This document shows positions 43,912 to 54,800 of a DNA stretch of 64,000 nt, one piece after another. The DNA lies in assembly GCA_028722305.1 (NCBI GenBank), contig JAQYHB010000052.1:60281-124280 (forward strand), written 5' to 3'. How positions within the stretch are numbered: the first letter of the stretch is position 1; the number at the start of each line of letters is the position of its first letter. Source of the stretch: Spirochaetales bacterium. GTDB lineage: Bacteria; Spirochaetota; Spirochaetia; Sphaerochaetales; Sphaerochaetaceae. The position numbers were made by a program, and so were the translations under genes. Under the pieces are notes generated by a model, which made no database searches, was not told the origin of the DNA, and saw nothing but the letters and a program-made list of their open reading frames with translations.

Positions 43912-44880
43912 ATGATCATCAGCGCCAGCATGCGGACGGATATCCCTGCCTTCTACAGCCAGTGGTTTCTCAACCGGGTTCGGGAGGGATATGTCCTGGT
44001 ACGCTCCCCGTACAACCCCGCGCTGGTCAGCCGGTACGCGCTCGACCCGAAGGTGGTGGACCTGATCTCGTTCTGCACGAAGAATCCAGAGCCGCTTCTT
44101 TGCCATTTGCCTGAGCTTGCTTCCTTCCGCCAGTACTGGTTTGTCACCATCACCCCGTACGGGCATGCCATCGAGCCCTTTGTTCCGGAGAAACGGCAGG
44201 TCATCCGTTCCACCCAGGCCTTGGCGAGGGTGGTGGGCAAGGGGAGAATTGTGTGGCGCTATGACCCGATTCTGATTACCAGCCGGTATACCACCAGCTA
44301 TCACCTGAAAGCGTTTGAGGCGATGTGCTCGCTGCTAGAGGGGGCGACGGAGGTCGTAGTGGCCAGTTTCATTGACCTGTACCCGAAAACACTGAGGAAT
44401 TTCCCTGAAGCCAGGGCCGTGACCCAAGAGGAGCAGGAAGTGCTTGTGCAGGCCATGGTGCCCATGGCCCATAGGCACGGCATGCGTCTCAGGCTCTGCT
44501 ATGAAAATCAGGCCCTTGGTCGTTTCGGGGCTGACACGCAGGGGTGCATGACCAAGTCCATCCTGGACCAGGTCTTTGGGTTCACGCTCGATCCTCCCAA
44601 AGGAATCGGTGTCAGGGCGGGATGCAACTGCCTGCTTGGTGGGGATATCGGAGCGTATTCCTGCTGCCTGCACGGTTGTGCCTATTGTTACGCCAATGAA
44701 AGCAGGAAGAAGGTCGAGGATCGGTACCGGATGCACGATCCGGACTCGCCCCTGCTTATCGGTGGTCTCCAGGAAGGGGACCGTGTCCATCAAGTGGAAC
44801 AACGCAGCTGGATTGACGGCCAGATGGTTCTTGGCCTTGCAGTTGATGGAAGACGAAGCAGCCAGGTTCATGGCTGTTGA
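43912..44880 (+). CDS. DUF1848 family protein
   Basis: 322 residues beginning MIISASMRTDIPAFYSQWFLNRV, the diagnostic DUF1848 start. Near residue 238 a Cys cluster ARAGCNCLLGGDIGAYSCCLHGCAYCYAN is followed by HDPDSPLLIG. Actual sequence reads VRAGCNCLLGGD. The Cys cluster suggests a metal or Fe-S site; no reaction is known for the family. The family normally ends soon after PLLIG. The extra 40 residues here overlap the converging tag gene by 125 bp. Confidence 0.85.
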   Translation: MIISASMRTDIPAFYSQWFLNRVREGYVLVRSPYNPALVSRYALDPKVVDLISFCTKNPEPLLCHLPELASFRQYWFVTITPYGHAIEPFVPEKRQVIRSTQALARVVGKGRIVWRYDPILITSRYTTSYHLKAFEAMCSLLEGATEVVVASFIDLYPKTLRNFPEARAVTQEEQEVLVQAMVPMAHRHGMRLRLCYENQALGRFGADTQGCMTKSILDQVFGFTLDPPKGIGVRAGCNCLLGGDIGAYSCCLHGCAYCYANESRKKVEDRYRMHDPDSPLLIGGLQEGDRVHQVEQRSWIDGQMVLGLAVDGRRSSQVHGC

Positions 44881-45391
44881 TCTGCCCGTAAGCCTGCATG
44901 AAGCTGTACAGCGTGACGCTTCCCGCGAACTTGATTCCTCGCCGCTTCATGTCGATGGCCATGGCGTTGCTTGCGTCGTTATGGGTGACCGAGGGATCGA
45001 TGACCAAGGTCCTGCCATCGGTGAAGGACCAGAGGTAGCGGTCGAAAGAGCCGAATTCCGAGATAATGGCGAGGACGATGTTCGCATTGTTGATTGCCGC
45101 GAGGATTTTCAACCTGCTTCGGATGATCGAGCTGTCGGCAAGCAGGCGTTCAACGTCTCTTTGTCCGTAGGTGGCGATCTTATGGACGTCGAAGCCGTCG
45201 AAGGCTTTCCGGAAGGACTCCCGCTTGTGGAGGATGCAGGACCAGGAAAGTCCTGCCTGGAAGAGCTCGAGCAGGAAGAGTTCGTACAGCTTCTTGTCGT
45301 CATGCTCGGGCCGGCCCCATTCCTCGTCGTGGTAGGCGAGGTAGAGAGGGTCTTTCTGGTAGTTCCCGTGGCAGCGTGGCAGGTCGTTCAT
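44756..45391 (-). CDS. tag: DNA-3-methyladenine glycosylase I
   Basis: 211 residues. Tag marks: RCHGNYQKDPLYLAYHDEEWGRPEHDDKKLYELFLLELFQAGLSW and a C-terminal YSFMQAYGQINSH..GCF. It removes 3-methyladenine from alkylated DNA by base excision. Zinc ligands (Cys7, His8 region and C-terminal His, Cys) are present. About 20 residues extend past the usual end (QLQGQEPSGRQSS..) into the DUF1848 gene on the other strand. Starts with ATGA overlap on the upstream unknown gene. Confidence 0.9.
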   Translation of the reverse strand: MNDLPRCHGNYQKDPLYLAYHDEEWGRPEHDDKKLYELFLLELFQAGLSWSCILHKRESFRKAFDGFDVHKIATYGQRDVERLLADSSIIRSRLKILAAINNANIVLAIISEFGSFDRYLWSFTDGRTLVIDPSVTHNDASNAMAIDMKRRGIKFAGSVTLYSFMQAYGQINSHEPGCFVFHQLQGQEPSGRQSSCVVPLDGHGPLPGDHR

Positions 45392-46314
45392 GCGAGCAGC
45401 ATCAGGTTCGAATTCCGTCGGATTTCCCAGGCGACGAACGAATTATAGCTGGTCTTCGAAAGGTCGAAGGCGAGGGTATTGAACTCGTAATGGGGGCGCA
45501 CGTTGACCGCGATCGGGCTTGCGTGGATCCTTTTCGCCGAACGGGATACAGCCAAAAGCGATGCGTAGCCTTCTCCCCCTGCGTTGAAAGCGCGTTTCAG
45601 GTTCCTGATCTGGGCTTCCTGCACATCGCTCTGCGAAAGGTGGTCGACGAGGAGAATCGACTCCTTCAAGGACAGGTGGGCCTCGCTACGATGGACCAGC
45701 TGGTTGTCGCTGATGGTCTTGCGACTACGGAAGGCCATGTATCTCTGGGTGGCGCGTAGCGCGTCCAGCGAGGTGGAGAAAGAGGATTTTGTCTTCTTGC
45801 CTTTTTTCTCCACCAGTTCCATTCCTGCTGTCTCCAGCGTCTCTTTCTGATAATCGAACTCCTCCAGCAGGTCCCTCCGGCTGTTGGCGTCCTTGCCGTT
45901 GAACCAGTCATTCTGGAACCACTTCCGCACCTGCGGGCTGTCCTCGAAAAGAGGGAGCATCTGGTCGAAGAAGATGTGGGTCATGGCAACCCCGAAGAAG
46001 CCCTCGAGGTCGATCAGGTTCGGGCAGCCAAGCCCTTCGGCAATCAGCGGGAGTGTGTGGCCGACAATCTTCTGGGGAAGCGAGCAGTTCTCCTCGGGGA
46101 GGAAGGAATCGATGACCTTGTCCTTTCTCCCGTGCTTGGAGAACAGGATCCGGTGGATGTCTCCGCTTTTGTCCTTGACGACCAGGGCAAGATAGGGAGT
46201 CACCGAGCTCGCGAAGGCGAGAATCGGAAGATCGGTCACATAATCGGCCTGGCTGGTGGCCAGGGTCTTCCAGAGACCAACAGAAAACTGGTTCGTGGTG
46301 CGTGTGTTCTCCAT
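45388..46314 (-). CDS. conserved-looking hypothetical protein, 308 aa
   Basis: No recognised domain. Sequence is soluble and mixed: PILAFASSVTPYLALVVKDKSGDIHRILFSKHGRKDKVIDSFLPEEN, then acidic helices (RRDLLEEFDYQKETLETAG) and a basic Lys-rich loop (KKGKKTKSS). Overlaps tag by 4 bp, so the two form a small operon. The two converging/diverging neighbours give no clue to function. Confidence 0.6.
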   Translation of the reverse strand: MENTRTTNQFSVGLWKTLATSQADYVTDLPILAFASSVTPYLALVVKDKSGDIHRILFSKHGRKDKVIDSFLPEENCSLPQKIVGHTLPLIAEGLGCPNLIDLEGFFGVAMTHIFFDQMLPLFEDSPQVRKWFQNDWFNGKDANSRRDLLEEFDYQKETLETAGMELVEKKGKKTKSSFSTSLDALRATQRYMAFRSRKTISDNQLVHRSEAHLSLKESILLVDHLSQSDVQEAQIRNLKRAFNAGGEGYASLLAVSRSAKRIHASPIAVNVRPHYEFNTLAFDLSKTSYNSFVAWEIRRNSNLMLLA

Positions 46315-46349
46315 TCGTCCAGTATACGAGATTTATCCGAAGGGCTACA

Positions 46350-46706
46350 ATGCTTTTTATGGTCACCGCCTTTTCCTTCTCTACTGACGCCTGGGCTGAC
46401 AGCCCGGCGATTTCGTTCGATGCCCGGCGGATGGATAGTGGCTTCCGCTATCATCTTTCCCTGGACGGATACCGGAGCATCGAGTGCGAGGGAACCGCCA
46501 AGGAAGCGGAAATCGCGCATCTGGTCGATTTGGCAAGACTTTGGAAGCCAAGCTATTTCCGTCCGGTGCTGGATGACAACAACTGGATTGTCGAATGGCG
46601 GGATGGAAACCGGATGGAAAGCCGGCAGGGCAACAACGCCTTTCCGCCGGACTGGGACCAGTTCGTGGATCTGGTTTCCAGCTTTCAGAACCGTGGCCAA
46701 AGGTAA
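46350..46706 (+). CDS. small exported protein, hypothetical
   Basis: 118 residues from ATG 46350; an in-frame ATG at 46302 would overlap the opposite gene's start. The N-terminus MLFMVTAFSFSTDAWADSPA is a short signal-like segment with a possible cleavage at WADS. The mature part (ISFDARRMDSGFRYHLSLDGYRSIECEG..EWRDGNRMESRQGNNAFPPDWDQFVDLVSSF) resembles small periplasmic proteins of unknown role. The ribosome site is weak. Confidence 0.5.
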   Translation: MLFMVTAFSFSTDAWADSPAISFDARRMDSGFRYHLSLDGYRSIECEGTAKEAEIAHLVDLARLWKPSYFRPVLDDNNWIVEWRDGNRMESRQGNNAFPPDWDQFVDLVSSFQNRGQR

Positions 46707-46779
46707 TCTAGACGACAGTGTGACTTTGCTCCTTGCGGTTTAGCCCGGTCTGTGGAATAGATATCCTAGGGGGGATGCT

Positions 46780-48060
46780 ATGGCGACGATGAACGAAGAT
46801 GTGTTGTCCCGGCTTTTGAAGCAGGAGATGGTGCTGGCCATGGGGTGTACCGAGCCGGCGGCGTGCGCGTTGGCAGGCGCCACCGCCGCCGAGGAACTCG
46901 GCTGTATTCCTGAGACGGTCAGGGTGGAGACGACCCGCGACATACTGAAGAACGCCATGAGCGTCTCGATTCCCGGCTTTGGGAAGAAGGGAGTGGGCGC
47001 CGCGGTCGCTCTTGGCGCCGCGGGCGGGGATGCCCATCTTGGCCTGGACATCCTTTCCCTGCTGACCGACGAGCAGAAGGAGCGTGCCGGCAGGTACGAC
47101 GTGGGGATCGACGTGGTGGACGTCGGCACCCCGCTGTACATCAAGGTGATTGTCACCGGCTGCGGCCACAGCGCGGCAGCCGCCATCGGGCCGACCCACA
47201 CCCATGTGTGCTACCGGGAGAAGGACGGGAAGGTGCTGCTTGCCGAGGACCTGCACGCGCGCAAGCAGGACCGTGTGGACACGGCGGTGCTCGAGGATGT
47301 GACGATGGGGGAGATCATTTCCTACGCCACCCATCTTCCCGAAGGGATCGAGGCCCTACTTCTGGAAGCGATCGACACCAACATGCGGATCTCGCTGGAA
47401 TCCCTGAAGAAGCAGTACGGGCTGGGAGTGGGACGGAGCCTGATGCAGGGCTACCACTATCCGCCGCAGTCGTACGAGGAGGCGCTGAACGTGGGGGCGG
47501 CCCTTGCGGCGGGTGGCAGCGACGCGCGTATGGCGGGCTGCCAGATGCCGGTGATGATCAACAGCGGGAGCGGCAACCAGGGGATCACCATGACGGTGCC
47601 TTTGGCGGTGGTGGGGACCTACCTGAAAAAGAGCCGGAGCGAGATTGCCCAGGCGCTTTGCATCGCCGAGCTGGTCGGCCTGACCCTGACCGCCCTCAAG
47701 GGACGGCTCAGCGCCCAGTGCGGCGCCTTTACCGCGGCGACCGGCATGGGTTGCGGCCTTGCCTGGCTTGGCGGCGGCGACCAGGAGGCGCTGGAGCGGG
47801 TGGTCAAGAACATGGTCGGCGACCTTGCCGGGGTGATCTGCGACGGGGCGAAGATGACCTGCGCGCTGAAGATCCACTCCTGCGTGCAGAGCGCGTACCT
47901 GGCAAGCAAGCTTGCCATGGAAGGGAAGGCCCCGACGCCGGAGTGCGGCATCATCGGAAGCGACGCCAGGAAGACGCTGAACTACTTCTCGGAGATGACG
48001 CATGCGGGCATGGAGCCCACCGACAGGACTATCCTGGAAATCATGCTGAAAAAACAATAA
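46780..48060 (+). CDS. cyuA: L-cysteine desulfidase (CyuA/YhaM, serine dehydratase alpha-like)
   Basis: 426 residues, GGGGGGAT before the ATG. Family marks: MGCTEPAACALAGATAAEELG near residue 23 and MINSGSGNQGITMTVP near residue 263, plus conserved Cys (SAQCGAFTAATGMGCGLAWLGGG, KMTCALKIHSC). The enzyme uses a [4Fe-4S] cluster to split L-cysteine into pyruvate, ammonia and sulfide. It acts in the cytoplasm. It is followed 54 bp on by a WYL regulator, but no evidence ties the two. Confidence 0.9.
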   Translation: MATMNEDVLSRLLKQEMVLAMGCTEPAACALAGATAAEELGCIPETVRVETTRDILKNAMSVSIPGFGKKGVGAAVALGAAGGDAHLGLDILSLLTDEQKERAGRYDVGIDVVDVGTPLYIKVIVTGCGHSAAAAIGPTHTHVCYREKDGKVLLAEDLHARKQDRVDTAVLEDVTMGEIISYATHLPEGIEALLLEAIDTNMRISLESLKKQYGLGVGRSLMQGYHYPPQSYEEALNVGAALAAGGSDARMAGCQMPVMINSGSGNQGITMTVPLAVVGTYLKKSRSEIAQALCIAELVGLTLTALKGRLSAQCGAFTAATGMGCGLAWLGGGDQEALERVVKNMVGDLAGVICDGAKMTCALKIHSCVQSAYLASKLAMEGKAPTPECGIIGSDARKTLNYFSEMTHAGMEPTDRTILEIMLKKQ

Positions 48061-48114
48061 AAAATAGTTGTCTCCCCAAGCTTCGCGGTATGATGGTGAA
48101 GGAAGGGGGATAAT

Positions 48115-49113
48115 ATGGCTGACCAGTTGGTGCAGTTGATTACCGCTGTCAAGCTGATTGGACGAAAAGAAGGCGCGACAATCCGCCAGCTGGAACAGGA
48201 ATTGGGGGTGAGCGAGCGTACCGTGTTCCGCCTGCTAGACAAGGTGGAAGAGTCCGGTTTCCCCCTGTACGACGACCAGGACGGCCACGAGAAGGTCTGG
48301 CACATGAACTGGGGAGATGGACGAGGATGGAACATGCCGGTTCCAGACACCTCGCTCAACCAGGAGGAACAAGCAGTCCTCGGCATCCTGCTCAGTCATA
48401 TTGCGACGGTGCCTTCCTTGTCAGGCTGGTCCCGGTCATTGCTCAGGAAGTTGCAGTACCTTGGTGCCTACGGCGGATCGTTCTGGGGCTCGAAGGGGCC
48501 GACATTGGAGTTCAGCCAGAGTGACTTGTCCAAGATCTCACAGCCGAAGGATGCTGGTCGCATGACAATCCTGCTGTCGGCGATTTCCCAAAAGCATACC
48601 TGCACGGTCGCCTACAAGACACCGTTCCAGACGGAGACGAAAACCTACGCAATCTACCCGCTGTGCTGTTTCACGGCATCGGGCGGCCTGTACGTGTACT
48701 GTGTGACCGTCAACAAAGGCCAGGAGCGGCTGATCATGTTGGCGCTGGAGCGGATCCATGCGCTCGGCGATGACGGGAAGGCACAGTTCACCCCCTCGGA
48801 GACCTATGACATCAAATCCCTTCTGGACGACCCGTTCGGCATCATTCTCGAGAAGGAGTGGATAGAGACGGATGTGGTCTTGGATTCCAAGCAGGGGTGG
48901 TACGAGACCCAGAAGCGATGGCCGGATGGTTTCGTTACCTTCGGGGAGACCGATGATGGCGCATGGTGTTTTCACATCCGCACCCGTGGTTCTTTCGCTC
49001 TGGTTATTTGGTTGCTCTCCTGTGCGGGCCACGTGCTTTCCATTTCCAATGAGAAAATCAAGGCCGACTATCAGGAAACCCTGAAAAAGGAACTTTCCCT
49101 GCTGCAATCCTGA
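48115..49113 (+). CDS. WYL-domain transcriptional regulator
   Basis: 332 residues. N-terminal helix-turn-helix at about 20-45 (EGATIRQLEQELGVSERTVFRLLDKVEESGFPL), then a WYL-type ligand-binding part (AYKTPFQTETKTYAIYPLCCFTASGGLYVYCVTVNKG). WYL proteins often sense nucleic acids or small molecules, and some regulate CRISPR-Cas or defense genes. It lies just upstream of addB/addA and the cas operon, and its stop codon overlaps the first of two near-identical palindromic elements. Confidence 0.85.
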   Translation: MADQLVQLITAVKLIGRKEGATIRQLEQELGVSERTVFRLLDKVEESGFPLYDDQDGHEKVWHMNWGDGRGWNMPVPDTSLNQEEQAVLGILLSHIATVPSLSGWSRSLLRKLQYLGAYGGSFWGSKGPTLEFSQSDLSKISQPKDAGRMTILLSAISQKHTCTVAYKTPFQTETKTYAIYPLCCFTASGGLYVYCVTVNKGQERLIMLALERIHALGDDGKAQFTPSETYDIKSLLDDPFGIILEKEWIETDVVLDSKQGWYETQKRWPDGFVTFGETDDGAWCFHIRTRGSFALVIWLLSCAGHVLSISNEKIKADYQETLKKELSLLQS

Positions 49114-49131
49114 CGCAATCTGTCAGTGTTG
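49109..49131. promoter_or_regulatory. repeated palindromic element, copy 1
   Basis: CCTGACGCAATCTGTCAG plus GTGTTG-like tail: CTGAC (49110-49114) and GTCAG (49122-49126) flank the 7-nt GCAATCT. Same core and nearly the same spacer as 55239-55256 (GTAATCT). It overlaps the WYL stop and lies about 30 bp before addB. Confidence 0.5.
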
Positions 49132-49159
49132 ATGGTATCATGGACCCAAGAGGTTCTGG

Positions 49160-51859
49160 ATGGGTGTCAAAGAAGACTATGTGTTCAGTCAGATGGAGAG
49201 TGGCGATATCTGCGTTTTCCCAAGCGAGGTTTCCGCTCGTGGATGGCTGATCAGCTACGCCCGGAAGCGTGGTGCTGTGTTTGCCGGGCAAGCAATCAGT
49301 TACGATGATTTCTGCAGGTTGTTCGTCCAAGAGCGGGGGCGGACCAAGGCGAGCAGCATGACCCGCTACCTGTTTCTTTCCGAAGCAATCCGTACAACGT
49401 CAGTCTCGCTTCCGTATTTTGTACCCAGTCCCAATGAAGTCTCCGACCATATGATCCGCTACCTTGCGTCACTCTTGCCCCAACTCGTATGGTTCCATGA
49501 CAAGGCACTGGCGCAGATGCCTGCAGACTTGCGTTCCATGGCGCATGATTACGAGACTTTATACCAGGCGTACAAGAATTTCCTGGAGAGCCATGATGTA
49601 TATGAACCGGCCTATGAACGCCCTTCCGTTTCGGATGACCACGGCGCCTACCGAGTGCTTTTCCCCGGCTGCGAGCCCGGTTTGGAACGATTGTTGGAGC
49701 AGTTGGGCAACCCAAGCTGGATCAAGCTGGTTCCTGCTGACGAGTTGGAACCGTCTCGAAGGCCGCTTCTGCATTGTTATCAGAACCATGTCATCGAGGT
49801 ACGCAGCACGTTGAAGAGCATCCACAAATTGCTTGCGGAAGGAGTACCTGCAAGGTCGATCCTGATTTCCACGGCACGGCCTGAGATGATGATTCCGTTA
49901 CTAGAGACCGAGGCGGTGCGCTATGATGTGCCGCTGGTGACCCACATGAGCCAGAGCCCGCTATCGGCGCCGGCCGGCAGAATTTTCCAGATGATCCTAA
50001 ACTGCTATCAGAACCAGATGGCATATGGAGACGTGGAAGCATTGCTCCTCGACCCTGGGATTCCGTATGATCCGGAAAAACGGAAACTCAGCGAACAACT
50101 GATGCAGTTCGCCGTCAACCAAGTCATTGACCAGGGAAACTTCCAGGTACCGTGCGACGACTTGTGGGAACGCCAGTTGAGGCCTGCTCTGATACGACAG
50201 AACCATTGCGACGAAAATCTGGGCGACTATTACCGTACTCTGAAGCGGATGGTGGCAGCAATGGCAAAGGCGAACAATGCTGACGAGTTCCTGGTTGCCT
50301 TCCATGCGTATCAGACCTATTTCCTTATTCCTGGGGGGTGGGCCGGACAGCCTGACGAGGAACTTGCCTCATTTTGTATCGACCAAGTAGAGTCGCTTCA
50401 AAAGGAACTTGATGTAGTGGGAGTGGATAGCCACGATTCTTTCTTGACTCTACTGGTAGATAGCCTGCAGCAAAAGCCCTATACGTGGCAGAAGCCTGAT
50501 GCAAAGGGCGTTGGGGTCTACCGCTGGACGGATAGTGCCGCATTGGACGTCCCCTATCATTTCTTCCTTGCCATGGACTGGGATGGCACCCAGCGGCTTG
50601 ACCGGCCGCTTGCCTGTCTGCCGGAAATCGTCCCTGCTGACACACGACAGGAAAAGGATATGACCGACGCATACCTGTCTATGACTGCAGGTGAAGGATC
50701 CATCGTCTCGTATCACACCACCGACTATAGCGGCCAATGCATGGCTCCCGCCTGGTTCGACAAGGCCGAAGCTGTCCCTGCAGGATACGATTGCCTTGGC
50801 AACAGGATTCCCGACCCATGGCTTGGAGAGTCGCTATTGTGGAAAGACGGCACTTCGACAGGAAAAGCTACAGCCCTGCAATGCGAGGCCTTGGAAAAGG
50901 CCAAGATCGCAGGATTGCTGAGTCCATTCAAGGCACCGGACGAGGTGCGGGTGACGGCAGTCGACATAAAGAAAAGCAAACAAGTCAGCTCGAGTTCTCT
51001 TGACAACTATTGCAAGTGTCCTTTCTTGTTCGCCGCCCAGAAGCTGTTGGAGGAGCGGGATCGGGAATATGATATTGCGATGGTCGATCCGCGTGTCATC
51101 GGCGATATCCTTCATGCGAGTTACGAGCAATTCTATCGGGAATTGAAAACGCCGTTTTTGACGACAGAGGATGCCATGGAGAGGTACCGGAGGAACCTAG
51201 AGACTTGTTTCGAACATGCGCTTACTTTCTATCTTGGTGGTGCGAATCCCAGCATCCTCGACTGGGTGCGCTTCTTCTACAAGCCGCTTTGTCTGAAACA
51301 ACTGGAGAAGGAACGTGAGCAGTTTCCTTCCGCAGTGACTCTGGCGACAGAGGAAAGCTGGGGGTCGGGAGAGTCCGATAGTCATCCTCCTGTTACCTGC
51401 AAGGTAGGGGACAGCACCTTCTTCCTTGTCGGCAAAATCGACAGGGTATTGAGAACCGCAGGCCAGCAACTTGCCATCGTCGACTATAAGAAGGGAGACC
51501 AATATCTTCATACAGGGAATCTTTACAGGGGATTCGACAAGCTCTCTGAAGACGGGAAAGAGCAGGTAAGGGAAGGACTATACAGTTCCACCCAGTTGCC
51601 GATGTACGCGCAACTTGTGGGAGGAGCTGCTGTTGCTTGTTATTACAGCATCCAGGATGAGAAATACGTGGTTGTCTGGAGCCCTGATGTTCCGGAAACC
51701 AACGGCATGGAAGAAACCGGGAAGAAGGTTTTGTTCCAGCGACTTGCGTCGCTTGCATCCGATTTGCAGTCTGGGAAGTGGCGCTTTGCCGAAGATTCGG
51801 AATCGTGTGCTGATTGCGCATGGAGATCTGTTTGCCGCAGGAGGTACTCGACACTATGA
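49160..51859 (+). CDS. addB: AddB-like helicase-nuclease subunit
   Basis: 899 residues. The N-terminal half is a UvrD-type inactive helicase-like core. Its C-terminal nuclease has SLDNYCKCPFLF (first Cys), GKIDRVL and VDYKKGDQ (PD-(D/E)XK motifs), and CADCAWRSVCRRRY, which completes a four-Cys Fe-S cluster. This pattern matches AddB/RecB-like exonucleases. Works with the next gene's protein to process double-strand breaks for RecA loading. It overlaps the next gene by 4 bp. Confidence 0.85.
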   Translation: MGVKEDYVFSQMESGDICVFPSEVSARGWLISYARKRGAVFAGQAISYDDFCRLFVQERGRTKASSMTRYLFLSEAIRTTSVSLPYFVPSPNEVSDHMIRYLASLLPQLVWFHDKALAQMPADLRSMAHDYETLYQAYKNFLESHDVYEPAYERPSVSDDHGAYRVLFPGCEPGLERLLEQLGNPSWIKLVPADELEPSRRPLLHCYQNHVIEVRSTLKSIHKLLAEGVPARSILISTARPEMMIPLLETEAVRYDVPLVTHMSQSPLSAPAGRIFQMILNCYQNQMAYGDVEALLLDPGIPYDPEKRKLSEQLMQFAVNQVIDQGNFQVPCDDLWERQLRPALIRQNHCDENLGDYYRTLKRMVAAMAKANNADEFLVAFHAYQTYFLIPGGWAGQPDEELASFCIDQVESLQKELDVVGVDSHDSFLTLLVDSLQQKPYTWQKPDAKGVGVYRWTDSAALDVPYHFFLAMDWDGTQRLDRPLACLPEIVPADTRQEKDMTDAYLSMTAGEGSIVSYHTTDYSGQCMAPAWFDKAEAVPAGYDCLGNRIPDPWLGESLLWKDGTSTGKATALQCEALEKAKIAGLLSPFKAPDEVRVTAVDIKKSKQVSSSSLDNYCKCPFLFAAQKLLEERDREYDIAMVDPRVIGDILHASYEQFYRELKTPFLTTEDAMERYRRNLETCFEHALTFYLGGANPSILDWVRFFYKPLCLKQLEKEREQFPSAVTLATEESWGSGESDSHPPVTCKVGDSTFFLVGKIDRVLRTAGQQLAIVDYKKGDQYLHTGNLYRGFDKLSEDGKEQVREGLYSSTQLPMYAQLVGGAAVACYYSIQDEKYVVVWSPDVPETNGMEETGKKVLFQRLASLASDLQSGKWRFAEDSESCADCAWRSVCRRRYSTL

Positions 51860-54800
51860 TGGACAAAATGGACCAGGTGATGGCTTTCTTGAGCCGGAAC
51901 CAACTTGATGCAGACCAGAAAAGGGCGATGGATTCCAATGGCAACACGGTTGTCGGTGCCGGAGCCGGGTCCGGCAAGACCACGGTACTTTCTTATCGAT
52001 TTGTTCGCCTGCTTTTGGAGAATCCGGAACTCCATGCCGACAACATTCTTGCCTTGACTTTCACCAACAAGGCTGCAAAGGAGATGAAGGCGAGAATAGC
52101 CAACCATATCAGACGGCTCTCCGAGGCAGACGGAATCCTCTCTGAGGAAACCCGGAAACATTTCCTTCTGGAATGGACCAATTTCTTTCCTCGGAGCCAG
52201 ATCAGCACGCTGGACAGTTTCTGCTCCAGCATCGTGCGCATTGATTGCCTGCAATACGGCCTGACCAGTGATTTCGTGGTTGACGAGGAGAAGTGCCGTG
52301 CCCAGTTCCGAGCAATCGCGCGAAAGCTCCTCTGGTACGACAAAGGAGACGGAAGGAATCTTTTGGTTTCATTGAACAAGCCGGATGCCTTGCTGGAGAA
52401 GCTGGCGGAAATGGCGATGGAGGAGTTCTGGCTTCCCGGTACCTTGGATGCCACCCAGTATGCCCGGTGGTTCTTTGATGCAGTGGAATCCCAAAAAAAG
52501 AAGCTGAAAGGAAGGCTAGAGACAATGTTTTCCATGCTGTATGCGGCTGAACCGGGAAGTGGTGATACGCAGCAGATATTTTGTGCCTTGGTCAAAAAAG
52601 CCTGGGAACGCTATATGGCGGATCATGATTTCGACACATTGATGGATGCTGGTCTGCTTGCTTCTTTCAAGGCAATTCGTGGCAAAAAAGGTGGACTTGT
52701 CGAGGTGCGGGCAAAGATCAAGGATGACTTTGTCGCTTTCTTTTCTGCTTACAACGCCCTCAATACGATTTTCCTGCACCAAGGTCAAATCGCTGCGGTA
52801 GCAGGATTCTTTGCCCAGTACCATGACTTGTGCCAGGCTTTCAAAACGAGGCAAGGCACACTTTGTTATAACGACCTGATCCATCTTGCCATCGACATTC
52901 TCAAAAAAAATGTCGGAGTACGGCGGTATTTCGCCAAGAAATACCGGTATATCATGGTGGACGAGTTCCAGGACAACAACGATCTGCAGAAACAGCTGGT
53001 CTATCTGTTGGCTGCAAAAGATTCCTATGAGGGGCATGATGTGCCTCCTGCTGAGATGCTTGACGAGAAGCTGTTTTTCGTAGGGGATGAAAAACAGTCC
53101 ATCTATCGTTTCCGGGGAGCGGATGTCAGTGTTTTCAAGCAACTTGGGGCCGAACTGGCAAAACGGGATGGTACCTTTGTCGAGATGGCGACTAATTATC
53201 GAAGCGAGGGCTTCCTGATCGATACCTTCACTACGATGTTCACCAAGATCATGGAAAACCCGACCGAGGCCTACGAGGCGGTTTTCACACCGCTTGGCAG
53301 TGTAAACGACCATCCCGAACATGCCACAATCACCATCATGCTTGGCAGAGAGAACGAGAATGAGGATTCCGACGAGGATGACCTTGCCCATCGGAAAGCA
53401 TGGGAGGCAAAGGCTGTCGCCTGCAAGATAGACGAGATGCTCCACGGGGACGAGTACCTGGTCAGCGACCGGAAAGGATCTTTCCGAAGGCCGAGGCCGA
53501 ACGATATCGCCATCCTCATGCATGCTTCGGGTGCCCAGATGCTGTACGAGAAGGCGCTGCGTTCCAAAGGAATTCCCTATGAAATCTCCCAAATCAGCCG
53601 CAGCCTTCCATTGGAGTCGGTGGCAAACGACATCTATTCGGTCCTGCAGTTGTTGGTCTATCCTTCAGACAAAATCGCGTACCATGCGGTGCTTCGTTCT
53701 CCTTTCTGCAGGCTGAAAGACGAGGAGGTGGAACAAGTGTTGCGGAATCCCGCTGTCTTTTCCCCCGAGGCGTGCGACAGTCCTCTCTACTTGCAAGCGT
53801 GCAGCTTTTTCCAGGAATTGAAAACACGTGCCACGACTATGGCGATGCCCGACCTACTTGACTATCTCTGGTATGCAACCGGGTATCGGTTGAGTTTGCT
53901 TGCCTATCCCAACTTCCAGGTCTATCTCGACCATTACACCAATCTGAGGCAGTTGGCAGCCGAAGCCGCGGATGCTGGAATGGGAATCCCGGCTTTTTTG
54001 GATACCATCCGGCCGTTGTTGGGTAAATCGAATAAGATCGAGTTGCATTCTTCTGAAGGAATCCTTGAAGAAAGCCAGCAAGGGGTGAAGATCATGACCA
54101 TCCATGCCTCCAAAGGGCTGGAGTTCCCGATTGTCTTTGTGCCTGATCTTTCCTACAAGTTGGACAAACTGAATGCCGACAGGGAGCATCCCTCATTCGT
54201 CCATTTGCAGGGAAAGAGTGTCCCGCCGATTGTCGAAGGGAAAACAGATCCCGTCAAGGTTGGTTTTCTGTTGGATGAAAAAGAGAAAAAACAACAGGTA
54301 GCCGAAGCAAAGCGGTTGTATTACGTTGCTGTGACCAGGGCGGAGCAGCATTTGGTCCTTTCGGGCATGTATGAGAAACTAACGAAAAACCCGACGGAAG
54401 ATACAACCTTGTTGGGGATGACGCTTGATGCGCTGGGCATCGACAAGGAACATGTCCTTTCTCTTGAGCGGGAAGAGGTGGATCCTCATGGCATCAGGTT
54501 GGCAAGGATTTCTCCGATTAGCGAGAGCGAGATGCAGTCCAAGCGGAGTTTCAGCACGATAGGGAAGGAGATTGTCTCAAGATGGTATCAAAAGAGCCCG
54601 TTTTCGCCAAACCTTGACCCATCCCGTATTTCCGTGACCAGCTATTGTGCCCCTGAGCGGGTTGACGAAACCTTGCAGACTCTGCCAGCGTCCCCAGCCG
54701 ATGAAATTCTTGGTGATGATTTGAATCTCATCACGGGATGGGGCACTTATGTCCATGCCCGCACCATGCAGATGATGGGAATCTATGCACTGGACAAGAG

